A stretch of DNA of 7,696 bases from Leptolyngbyaceae cyanobacterium SM1_3_5 (GCA_012031475.1 JAAUTJ010000203.1:1-7696); one strand, 5' to 3'; positions 1-6,029 are shown, counted from the stretch's first letter. A program made the numbers and translations. The notes: generated by a model from the sequence alone, not told the origin.

Positions 1-84
1 CGCAACTGCAAGATCAACCACGTTGCCTCGCATGATGAAATCTTGAAAATCGCTTAAAAGACCTCTGCTTCTTCTCATTGCCAT
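1..84 (-). CDS. mscL: Large-conductance mechanosensitive channel MscL, N-terminal part (runs off window)
   Basis: MscL is an inner-membrane channel that opens under membrane tension to release solutes during hypo-osmotic shock. Only the first 28 codons lie here; the gene continues past base 1. The visible peptide is MAMRRSRGLLSDFQDF followed by IMRGNVVDLAVA. The MRGNVVDLAV block is the hallmark start of the MscL family: a short amphipathic N-terminal helix leading into TM1. The start ATG (84-82) is chosen because a good Shine-Dalgarno, AAGGAG at 98-93, sits 8 nt upstream. A second ATG two codons later would have a poorer 14-nt spacing. The extra basic residues before the conserved block (RRSR) are compatible with a cytoplasmic N-terminus. 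A candidate promoter is at 150-177. The gene diverges from the plus-strand gene at 528. Identification is by motif recall; the rest of the protein is not visible. Confidence 0.93.
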   Translation of the reverse strand, partial: MAMRRSRGLLSDFQDFIMRGNVVDLAVA

Positions 85-149
85 CTGCTTTTCTCCTTAG
101 GTTGCGGCGATCGCCCACTCAAGACACATCTAAAATTGACGAACAAAAA

Positions 150-177
150 ACTATATCAGCCTTTTGACAGATTGCAA
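150..177 (-). promoter_or_regulatory. Candidate sigma-70-type promoter for mscL
   Basis: On the minus strand a -35-like TTGCAA (177-172) is followed after 16 nt by a -10-like TATAGT (155-150). Transcription would start near 142, giving a leader of about 58 nt before the mscL ATG at 84. It lies in the only region from which mscL could be transcribed. This is consensus matching by eye, with no experimental support. Confidence 0.45.
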
Positions 178-385
178 GTCGCTAAGACACATAAGTCTTG
201 TGCAGAGAAAATTGAAATTGCATCGCCGCTTGGCGATCGCCACTGGTTATAAATCACATCGTTCAGCCCTTACTCTTATCCATCAGCCCTCCTTGACTTG
301 CTTCGCAACAGTTTGACTGAGGCTCGCTGAACCACACTCAGTGGCTCCTCCCATTCCCGAAAGCAGAGCAAAACGCTGTATATGG

Positions 386-424
386 AAAAAAAACTGAATT
401 TTTCTTAGAAAAACCCTAAGTTTT
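386..424 (+). promoter_or_regulatory. Phased A/T tracts, possible curved or UP-like DNA
   Basis: Four homopolymer tracts, A8 (386-393), T5 (399-403), A5 (409-413) and T4 (421-424), have centres about 10-11 bp apart, close to one helical turn. They end directly against the -35 region of the promoter candidate at 428-456. Phased tracts of this kind bend DNA, and A/T-rich DNA just upstream of -35 can act as an UP element. Both functions are inferred from spacing and position alone. Confidence 0.35.
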
Positions 425-427
425 GAC

Positions 428-456
428 TTGAGTTGATTGCGGTAGCAAACTATGAT
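428..456 (+). promoter_or_regulatory. Candidate promoter for the 214-residue membrane protein
   Basis: TTGAGT (428-433) and TATGAT (451-456) are separated by 17 nt. A second overlapping pair, TTGATT (433-438) and TATTAA (456-461), also has 17-nt spacing. Either would give a leader of roughly 60 nt before the ATG at 528. The two cannot be told apart by eye. Confidence 0.4.
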
Positions 457-527
457 ATTAAACCAGCGAGCAATAGGCGAACGATTGGTGATCTTCTTCT
501 CTGCCGTAGTCTACGGACACAAAACCC

Positions 528-1172
528 ATGAGTAACACTACGGCCTTTTTATCAGGGTGTGCCATTACCGGAGTCGCAGCGGTTGTGTTGCTGGGCGGCG
601 GCTTTGCAGTCGGACAATATCGCAACAGTGCGCCGCCCGGAGTTTTGCCCACTCCGACCCAGACACTTCCGGCCTCACCTGAGGTGGTGCCCATCCCGGT
701 TCCACCCTATCCCACCAGCCTGACCGAAGCAAACGACCCACAGGTAACAAGAGACCTTGACCAGCAGCGCACCGAAACCGCAGCGCTTAAGTCGCAGGTT
801 GAAGACCTCAAGCGCCAAGTTGAACAGCAGCGATCGGATATGCAGCGCTTGACGGCTCAAATTCAAGTGCAGCAAGATACGCTCAACGCGATCGCGGTTC
901 GTTCCGATCGAAGCGATGACCTGAGCGGTTCGGGTCAGTCGCAAACCTTGCTGATGGGCGCGGTTGGCTTTGGCTTTTTGGTGGTGTTAGGCGGTGGCGG
1001 CGCAGTGCTGATCGGCGTGATTGTGCTGCTGGTTCAGTCTCAGCGGCGATCGAACCGCTCCATGCATGTGATTCATCCGGTGCAGCCGACCTACAGCTTC
1101 AGCGACCAAGATTTGCTGCCGCCGCAGATGCGTCCCCGCCGCGCTCGACAAATCAACTACTACGAAGACTGA
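528..1172 (+). CDS. Hypothetical protein with two membrane segments, proline-rich stretch and coiled coil
   Basis: I do not recognise a family. The 214-residue product has a hydrophobic helix at about residues 7-29, a proline-rich segment at 36-62, a heptad-patterned stretch at 77-122 (hydrophobics at 87, 91, 94, 98, 105, 108, 112, 119 and 122, rich in Gln, Arg and Asp), and a second, Gly/Val-rich membrane helix at 141-169. A basic C-terminal tail follows (QSQRRSNR, later RPRRAR), ending in acidic NYYED. The basic tail suggests a cytoplasmic C-terminus, so the coiled coil would face the periplasm with both ends inside. That topology is inferred. The ATG at 528 has no clear Shine-Dalgarno, which is common in cyanobacteria; a short palindrome (504-516) sits where one would lie. 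Codon use and HIP1 content (888-895) match its neighbours. It might scaffold an envelope complex, but nothing in the sequence names a partner. Its stop lies 3 bp from that of the convergent STAS gene. Confidence 0.85.
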   Translation: MSNTTAFLSGCAITGVAAVVLLGGGFAVGQYRNSAPPGVLPTPTQTLPASPEVVPIPVPPYPTSLTEANDPQVTRDLDQQRTETAALKSQVEDLKRQVEQQRSDMQRLTAQIQVQQDTLNAIAVRSDRSDDLSGSGQSQTLLMGAVGFGFLVVLGGGGAVLIGVIVLLVQSQRRSNRSMHVIHPVQPTYSFSDQDLLPPQMRPRRARQINYYED

Positions 1173-1175
1173 ACG

Positions 1176-1520
1176 CTATGAAGATACATTGGCGTCATCG
1201 TCGGGTTTCAGCAAATGCTGGTCGAACGCTTGGCGGCTGGGAAAAATCTCAAACTGCGTTTCCATGTTTGAAAGTTCCAGCAGCATTCGGGCTTGTCCAC
1301 TGAGCGAACAAAGCGCGAATTTGATGTTTCGCTCTCGTGCCCGCTTGCTGGCAACCACGATCGCGCCCAGACCGCTGCTGTCCATAAACGATGTTCCGCT
1401 TAGGTCAAGCAGCAGGTAGCGGATATCTTGCTCGATCGCATTTTTTGTCCAGGCGATGACCTGAACACCTTCAGTCGAACTGAGAATGCGCCCAGACTGG
1501 TAGACGATGATAGGATTCAT
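1176..1520 (-). CDS. STAS-domain protein (anti-sigma factor antagonist-like)
   Basis: The 114-residue protein is a single STAS domain of the SpoIIAA/RsbV type. The diagnostic segment is LLLDLSGTSFMDSSGLGAIV at residues 36-55: a buried beta-strand, then DSSGL at the start of a helix. By analogy with SpoIIAA, Ser48, the first Ser of DSSGL, would be the site phosphorylated by a partner kinase of the RsbW/SpoIIAB type. The unphosphorylated form would bind that kinase and free its target. In cyanobacteria such proteins often act in PP2C/HATPase partner-switching. No cognate kinase or phosphatase lies beside it, so the partner is unknown. The length is normal for a free-standing STAS protein. The ATG at 1520-1518 lacks a good Shine-Dalgarno. 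A terminator at 1587-1624 separates it from the upstream minus-strand gene, so it is probably transcribed from a promoter within 1521-1586, though I could not find a convincing one. Confidence 0.93.
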   Translation of the reverse strand: MNPIIVYQSGRILSSTEGVQVIAWTKNAIEQDIRYLLLDLSGTSFMDSSGLGAIVVASKRARERNIKFALCSLSGQARMLLELSNMETQFEIFPSRQAFDQHLLKPDDDANVSS

Positions 1521-1586
1521 GTAGAGAGTGACGGATAATCAGGTGATTTGCTCGATCGCTCCGGCTCAAGTGGCGGAACGACTTTC

Positions 1587-1624
1587 AAAAACAAAAACGG
1601 TAGTCGATCGCTACGATCGACTAC
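1587..1624 (-). terminator. Intrinsic terminator, minus strand
   Basis: An 11-bp perfect stem (GTAGTCGATCG at 1600-1610 and CGATCGACTAC at 1614-1624, 3-nt loop) is followed on the minus strand, after CG, by two T5 runs split by one G (1597-1587). This is the layout of a Rho-independent terminator. It lies about 80 nt downstream of the stop of the putative 47-residue protein and upstream of the STAS gene. It would therefore end transcription from 1703-2251 and isolate STAS. On the plus strand the stem has no following T-run. Confidence 0.72.
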
Positions 1625-1702
1625 ACAAACAGTAATGTAAACAAAATTCCTCGCTCAGTGCAGCGTCAATCTTGATCGATCGAAGCGATGCAGCCCATCA
1701 TC

Positions 1703-1846
1703 TCAGTCGTTTTTGCGATTGGGTGACGGCTCGGTGGTTTGTCCATCAGGCGCAGGTTTGCGTACTGCGCCCTGACCCTGCTTTTGCACCTCAGAAGACT
1801 GTCCCTGGTCGTCATCAGAAGGCTTGCCCGGTTTTTTGTCGCTCAT
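1703..1846 (-). CDS. Small hydrophilic, probably disordered hypothetical protein (47 aa)
   Basis: The predicted 47-residue product starts MSDKKPGKPSDDDQGQSSEV and ends PSPNRKND. It is made almost entirely of Lys, Asp, Gln, Pro, Ser and Gly, with no hydrophobic core, so it should be disordered. No family is recognised. I chose the ATG at 1846-1844. An in-frame TTG at 1960 would add 38 residues of unrelated, Cys-containing, more hydrophobic sequence and looks wrong. There is no clear Shine-Dalgarno at the ATG. Support for a real gene is the consistent disordered composition and a strong terminator about 80 nt downstream on the same strand. It lies 132 nt after the GlsB-like gene and could share its transcript. 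It could still be a chance reading frame inside a longer 3' untranslated region. Confidence 0.48.
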   Translation of the reverse strand: MSDKKPGKPSDDDQGQSSEVQKQGQGAVRKPAPDGQTTEPSPNRKND

Positions 1847-1978
1847 GATCTTGCAATTGATGAACTCTTTGGTTTTATCACGGTTCGGTCCTGAACAAAA
1901 TACAGTTTCTACGGAAGACGAAAAAAGCTCGATCGCCAGACCAAGCTTTTTGCAAATCAAATGATTTTGAAAACGAAA

Positions 1979-2251
1979 CTACACCACGCTGCGGCGATTC
2001 AAAGCACCCCAAATAAACAGCGCAATAATTGCACCTAAAACCGCGATCGCAATGCCCGGAATCGAAAAAGAAGTTGCGGCAATTTGAAGGGAGTTATGCA
2101 CCAGCAGCGAATAGATCGAACCGCCGATGAACGCGCCAATCACGCCCAACAGCATCGTACCCAGAATGCCGCCGCCTTGACGACCAGGATAGATGACTTT
2201 GGCGATCGCACCTGCAATTAAACCTAAGACAATCCAAGCGAGAATACCCAT
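1979..2251 (-). CDS. GlsB/YeaQ/YmgE family stress-response membrane protein
   Basis: This 90-residue, very hydrophobic protein belongs to the transglycosylase-associated (GlsB/YeaQ/YmgE) family of small inner-membrane proteins. It begins MGILAWIVLGLIAGAIAKVI, followed by the typical PGRQGGG turn and a Gly-rich second helix (ILGTMLLGVIGAFIGG). A third helix (about residues 64-84) ends in basic ALNRRSVV. Three membrane helices and about 80-100 residues are usual for the family. Relatives are induced by envelope, acid or general stress, but the biochemical role is unknown, and the old transglycosylase name is not evidence of enzyme activity. The start is well supported: AAGGAG at 2266-2261 lies 9 nt before the ATG (2251-2249). 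A separate hairpin (2377-2427) divides it from purB upstream. The putative small protein at 1703-1846 is downstream and may be co-transcribed. Confidence 0.94.
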   Translation of the reverse strand: MGILAWIVLGLIAGAIAKVIYPGRQGGGILGTMLLGVIGAFIGGSIYSLLVHNSLQIAATSFSIPGIAIAVLGAIIALFIWGALNRRSVV

Positions 2252-2376
2252 CTCTAAAAGCTCCTTTGATTGGAAAGCTGAATGTATTTATCATGCCAAG
2301 AAGCAGGTTTGAATCGATCTGCCAGGTGGGGTAATCGATCGCGCTCAAAAGACAGAATCAACCCACAGCAAAACGA

Positions 2377-2427
2377 AATGCCTCTGCTTCTAATGACTGA
2401 GAGTCACAATCAAAATGCAGAGGCATT
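2377..2427 (-). terminator. Nested hairpin after purB, probable terminator
   Basis: A perfect 11-bp outer stem (AATGCCTCTGC at 2377-2387, GCAGAGGCATT at 2417-2427) encloses a 29-nt loop that contains its own 5-bp hairpin (TGACT at 2394-2398, AGTCA at 2402-2406, 3-nt loop). On the minus strand the stem is followed by TCGTTTTG, a short T-run. It lies 50 nt downstream of the purB stop, so termination of purB is the simplest role. The large loop is unusual for a plain terminator; mRNA stabilisation or a repeat element are alternatives. Confidence 0.5.
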
Positions 2428-2477
2428 CTTTATAAAACTCAATGTCTACAATTTTGAATAAAACCTGTGTAAAAAGC

Positions 2478-3775
2478 CTAAATATTCAGCCGTTGATAAA
2501 TCACGTCAAGGTGCTTGAGATGCTGTTGCGGATCGAAGCAGGAATCGATCGCCCCCTCATCAAGATATTTCTGCACCTGTTCATCCTGCCGAATTAGCGC
2601 CTCAAAGTTGCCGTCTGGCTGATTCCAAGCCGTATGAGCGCAAGACTGCACGATCGAATATGCCTCCTCGCGGCTCAAGCCCTTATCCACCAGGGCAAGC
2701 AGAACGCGCTGGCTGAAGACGACGCCGCCGAAGCAGTTCAGGTTCCGCTGCATATTTTCAGGATAGACCAGCAGATTTTTCACCAAATCGGTGATTTCGG
2801 CCAGCATAAAGTGCGTCACGGTCAGGCAGTCGGGGAACATCATCCGCTCCACCGAACTGTGAGAAATGTCGCGCTCGTGCCACAGAGCAATATTTTCCAG
2901 CGCGGCAACCGCATAACCCCGGACAATCCGCGCCATTCCGCTCAGCCGTTCCGATCGAATCGGGTTGCGCTTGTGCGGCATCGCGGACGAGCCTTTTTGC
3001 CCCTTCGAGAAAAATTCTTCCACTTCCAGAACGTCAGTGCGCTGGAGATTGCGAATTTCAACGGCAAACCGCTCGATCGAAGCCGCCAAGAGCGCCCAAA
3101 ACCTGCACATATTGAGCATGGCGATCGCGGGGAAAATTACCTGAGTGGAAGCGGTATCCGGTTCTAGTCCCAGCTTCTGACAGGCGATCGCTTCAATCTG
3201 CGGATCAACATTGGCGTAGGTTCCGACTGCCCGGAGATTTTGCCGACCGCAATTTCAGAGTGCAGACGACACAAGCGATCGCGATGCCTGAGCATTTCGG
3301 CTAGCCATCCGGCCAGCTTGAAGCCAAAGGTGATCGGTTCGGCGTGGATGCCGTGCGATCGCCCGATCATCACCGTAGCGCGATGCTGCTGCGCCTGATA
3401 GCGAATCGCCTGAATGCAATCTTCAAGCTGGCTACCCAAAACATCCAAGCTGGCAACCAGTTGTAGCGCCAAGGCCGTATCGAGAACGTCAGAACTAGTC
3501 AAGCCCAAATGAATGTAGCGTCCTGCCTCTCCGACATATTCATTCACATTCGTCAAGAAGGCGATCATGTCGTGCTTAACTTCCGCTTCGATCGCCAAAA
3601 CGCGCTTGGGATCAAAGTTTGCTTTCGCCTTGATCGTTTCAACTGCCTCAGCCGGAATGTAGCCGAGTTCGGCTTGCGCTTCACAAACGGCAATCTCAAC
3701 TTGCAGCCAGGTTTTGAGCTTGTAGGTATCCGTCCACAAGTCGCCCATTTCAGGCAAAGTATAACGCTCGATCAA
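2478..3775 (-). pseudogene. purB: Adenylosuccinate lyase, frame-disrupted (probably by sequence error)
   Basis: PurB is a cytosolic enzyme that splits SAICAR to AICAR and adenylosuccinate to AMP, both steps releasing fumarate in purine synthesis. Family motifs are clear: His68, His89 (GRYIHLGLTSSD) and His141 (GRSHGIHAEP), then the catalytic loop GSSAMPHKRNP in the C-terminal part. Counting from the TTG at 3775 puts these histidines at the Bacillus subtilis PurB numbers, supporting that start over the GTG at 3796. The reading frame is broken. One base seems missing in the run at 3230-3232, where KISG should continue AVGTYANVDP; uncorrected, the N-terminal frame stops at 3164. Three bases seem extra: two within 3129-3136 and one in or beside 3095-3097. 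These garble 3095-3136, where a shifted frame still reads RDRHAQYVQV. The net change of +2 explains the length: 1298 nt observed, 1296 expected, encoding 431 residues. A homopolymer sequencing error is favoured because the gene is normally essential; true decay is possible. Confidence 0.92.
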
Positions 3776-3805
3776 GGCTTTCGTGCCCCAGAACACAATG
3801 GATTT

Positions 3806-3833
3806 ATTGTATCGCAGGGGAGAGCTATCTCAA
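3806..3833 (-). promoter_or_regulatory. Candidate purB promoter, implying a very short leader
   Basis: On the minus strand TTGAGA (3833-3828) and TACAAT (3811-3806) are 16 nt apart. Transcription would begin near 3799, only about 24 nt before the TTG start at 3775 and almost on the upstream GTG (3796). This supports the TTG as the start codon; use of the GTG would make the mRNA nearly leaderless. A weak GGGG (3784-3787 on the plus strand as CCCC) sits 8 nt before the TTG. Confidence 0.5.
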
Positions 3834-3836
3834 AGT

Positions 3837-3871
3837 TGGGTTGCGCTGGCTGAACAGCGTACTGCAACCCA
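3837..3871. repeat. GGGTTGC-type intergenic inverted repeat
   Basis: TGGGTTGC (3837-3844) pairs perfectly with GCAACCCA (3864-3871). Inside it GCTG (3845-3848) pairs with CAGC (3855-3858) around a 6-nt loop. Stems with TTGGGTT/AACCCAA arms are frequent intergenic repeats in cyanobacterial genomes, from general knowledge. There is no good T-run on either side, so it is a weak terminator at best for the gene ending at 3952. It ends just upstream of the purB -35 box, where it could also influence that promoter. Confidence 0.42.
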
Positions 3872-3951
3872 GAGTAAGCGCTGCTTGAGACAGTAAAATT
3901 TTATAAATTAGAATAATCAGAAATTTCCGCTTCGATCGATTTTTGGTAATC

Positions 3952-5937
3952 TTATTCTTCATCCCAGTCGGGATATTGGGGCGGCGCATCGCCATAAGAT
4001 TCGAGAATTTCGGCGTAGTTCGATCGCGAATCGTTGGCCTGAATTTTCTCTAGCTGAACCGCGAATTCCCACCAGTCGCCAAAATCGAAAATATACGTGA
4101 ACGTTGTTCCTTCACCAAACGGTAGATCGCCAATTTTCACTTCCTCGGTCGAAGGAGATTCTTCAGAAAGCGGATGAGAAATTCTTACCAGAAGACCGAC
4201 TTGATTACGATATTCAAACAGATCTAAATGATCGTGGTCAAAATCGACTGAATCCAAAATCAAGCGGCTCAAATCATACAGCGTCATGTCGCTAGAAATT
4301 GCGATGCTTCGCCACGCTTTGCCCAGAGAAACTTTGAAGGCGAACACACCCGATCGAAACTCAGACTGCGGCACTGCCAGCACATTCTTCCATTCGGGGA
4401 AATAGGGCTGAAAGGCAGGTTGAAATTCACCAAATGGCAGTAAGGAATTCCTCTCAGATTCCCATTCCATGCCCTGTTCGATAAAAGCGTGAATCAAGAT
4501 TTGCATCATTGCATTTCCAAAGGGCGATCGCTTGATTTTCTTGACGCGCCAGCCTTTTCCCGCTTCCGGTTTGCCCGATTCAATTTTCAAGAAGCCAAAT
4601 AGATTCAGCATTGCCAGATTGTGAAATTCCGGCCAGTAGTTCAAGGTTTGCTGGTCGGAAAACTGTTTGAAGGTTTTTCCTTGGTCGGGAAGCGATCGCC
4701 AAAACTGCACACACTTTGTTCCCTCATTCAAAGTGCTTCTCCGTTCACCCACAATCTGCTCACTCGCTCGAATCATGTACGCTTCCAGGAGGGAAAAATA
4801 GCGCTCGGTCGGCGTTAATTGCTGCCACGATCGCAAAATCTCAGAGTTCAAAACCAGCGTGTTCTTCTTGCCTTTGCTGAACACTTTTCCCAGTCCAGTG
4901 ACTCGCAGCAGCAGATACAGACCGTTAATCGGTGGATAGGATTTTTGAGCAGGCCGCTTCAAGTCAATTTGGATTGGATTGCTCAAGCGCTGATTGAGGT
5001 CTGACAGCAAGTTTTGCGCGATTAGATAATAGGTTCCACTGGCTGGAATTCCCGCTTCGCCCACAAAATCGAGCAGCATTTGAAAGTCTTGCAGAATCGT
5101 TCCGGGTGTTGTTTCGGTAATCGTTTGCTGGTGCAGAAGTTCGATCGCCTCCTCGGACAAAGGCGGCAGTTCTTCGGCTGCATTTTGCCACATGGTCGAT
5201 CGAATTTCCTGGTCAAGCGTGTCTCGATCGGGCAACGGTGAGTTTTCTAGATCGCTGTCCAATTTCTCGACACCGATTATTGCAGCAATTTTGTTAAGAA
5301 GCTGTGATAATTGTGCGGGTGGAGGCGGTAGATTTGCAGGTAAATCGTTTGCGTTAGGTAGGGCGGAGAGTTCAGGCAAAGGGTTTTCTGCGGATTTCAG
5401 GCTTTGATTGTACTGCGCTTGAAAGGCTTGCAAACCTTCTTGTGAAGTCATGTCAAAGCCTGCTGAAATTCCAGAGGAAAAGAAGGATTTTGCAATACCA
5501 AAATTGCTAGAATTGTTCATCAAATCTTTGAATTTTGGCGCAATCTTTTTGAGAAAGCTGACAATCTTGCTGGCGTTACGCAGCTTGTAAACTCTTTGTA
5601 GAAACTGCCAGAATGCCATCAATTCAGGAATGGTTGAATTGGCTTGTTCTGGATCGAGCAGGGTCACTTTGCGCGGAAATAGCTGAGTGACGATCGCCTC
5701 CACATCATTCTTTGTCATCTTTGGCAGCGTCATCGACTGATAGGCATAGCCAAAGTAGATCATTTGATCGATCCAGCCGCCCACCGCTTCTTCTTCGCCA
5801 GGATGAGCCGCAAGATAGCTTTTGCCTTCTGGCGATTTGACAAATTCTTCAACCAAATCGGCCACATAGTCTTCAAGTGCGGCGATCGCTTCATCAAAAT
5901 CCGCAAAGCCATCAATCCGGTTGAGGTCAAGCGTCAT
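3952..5937 (-). CDS. Large protein with C-terminal plasmid pRiA4b ORF-3-like domain
   Basis: The 661-residue product is probably soluble, with no signal peptide or membrane helix. Residues about 527-661 resemble the pRiA4b ORF-3-like family: FAFKVSLGKAWRSIAISSDMTLYDL, then FTYIFDFGDWWEF (about 616-625) and acidic YGDAPPQYPDWDEE at the C-terminus. The domain's function is unknown. Residues 1-180 form an acidic helical region with LMAFWQFLQRVYKL (106-119) and NFGIAKSFF and GFDMTSQEGLQAFQAQYN (160-177). A proline-rich linker follows (185-207). A middle region (about 284-400) contains RPAQKSYPPINGLYLLLRV and LTPTERYFSLLEAY. I recall similar N-terminal and middle blocks in other long members of this family, but not a defined activity. 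The ATG at 5937 has AGGGGA (5952-5947) 9 nt upstream, and a candidate promoter lies at 5971-5998. It appears monocistronic: purB downstream has its own promoter. Codon use and CGATCG content look native. It could bind nucleic acid or a protein partner; that is speculation. Confidence 0.9.
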   Translation of the reverse strand: MTLDLNRIDGFADFDEAIAALEDYVADLVEEFVKSPEGKSYLAAHPGEEEAVGGWIDQMIYFGYAYQSMTLPKMTKNDVEAIVTQLFPRKVTLLDPEQANSTIPELMAFWQFLQRVYKLRNASKIVSFLKKIAPKFKDLMNNSSNFGIAKSFFSSGISAGFDMTSQEGLQAFQAQYNQSLKSAENPLPELSALPNANDLPANLPPPPAQLSQLLNKIAAIIGVEKLDSDLENSPLPDRDTLDQEIRSTMWQNAAEELPPLSEEAIELLHQQTITETTPGTILQDFQMLLDFVGEAGIPASGTYYLIAQNLLSDLNQRLSNPIQIDLKRPAQKSYPPINGLYLLLRVTGLGKVFSKGKKNTLVLNSEILRSWQQLTPTERYFSLLEAYMIRASEQIVGERRSTLNEGTKCVQFWRSLPDQGKTFKQFSDQQTLNYWPEFHNLAMLNLFGFLKIESGKPEAGKGWRVKKIKRSPFGNAMMQILIHAFIEQGMEWESERNSLLPFGEFQPAFQPYFPEWKNVLAVPQSEFRSGVFAFKVSLGKAWRSIAISSDMTLYDLSRLILDSVDFDHDHLDLFEYRNQVGLLVRISHPLSEESPSTEEVKIGDLPFGEGTTFTYIFDFGDWWEFAVQLEKIQANDSRSNYAEILESYGDAPPQYPDWDEE

Positions 5938-5970
5938 AGCAGTAAATCCCCTGCTGATTCGATATCTGTA

Positions 5971-5998
5971 ATCATAAGGAATTTGCGCGGATGGACAA
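5971..5998 (-). promoter_or_regulatory. Candidate promoter for the 661-residue protein
   Basis: TTGTCC (5998-5993) and TATGAT (5976-5971) on the minus strand are separated by 16 nt. The start of transcription would be near 5964, leaving a leader of about 27 nt that includes the AGGGGA ribosome site at 5952-5947. Position and box quality are both good; it remains a prediction by eye. Confidence 0.47.
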
Positions 5999-6029
5999 GA
6001 CCCTAATTGCTCGATCGCTCAAATTGTTT

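Larger units (their letters stand above)
85..527. other. Divergent intergenic region between mscL and the 214-residue protein
   Basis: No gene is supported in these 443 bp. They hold the mscL Shine-Dalgarno and candidate promoter, two HIP1 palindromes (107-114 and 233-240), a small GC-rich hairpin (ATCGCC at 222-227 and GGCGAT at 232-237 with a 4-nt loop, no T-run), and a loose inverted repeat (ACTGAG at 316-321, CTCAGT at 337-342). From about 384 the region becomes A/T-rich and leads into a plus-strand promoter candidate. No tRNA-like cloverleaf or recognised riboswitch was seen in the middle part (178-380). Confidence 0.6.

Noticed and set aside
404..420. Hairpin CTTAG/CTAAG followed by TTTT on the plus strand as a terminator.
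   Set aside because: The stem is only 5 bp and A/T-rich, and no plus-strand gene precedes it in the window; the phased-tract reading fits better.
549..560. LSGC at residues 8-11 of the 214-residue protein looks like a lipoprotein lipobox.
   Set aside because: It precedes rather than follows the hydrophobic segment, and there is no basic n-region, so signal peptidase II processing is unlikely.
1847..1960. Upstream extension of the 47-residue protein to an in-frame TTG at 1960.
   Set aside because: The added residues differ sharply in composition from the disordered body, and the ATG at 1846 begins exactly where the hydrophilic pattern starts.
2634..3167. Long open frame on the plus strand opposite purB.
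   Set aside because: It is a shadow of the well-supported minus-strand purB C-terminal coding sequence and matches no family I recognise.
3230..3232. Programmed ribosomal frameshifting as an explanation of the purB break.
   Set aside because: There is no slippery heptamer with a following structure, three more indels lie close by, and PurB is not known to use frameshifting.
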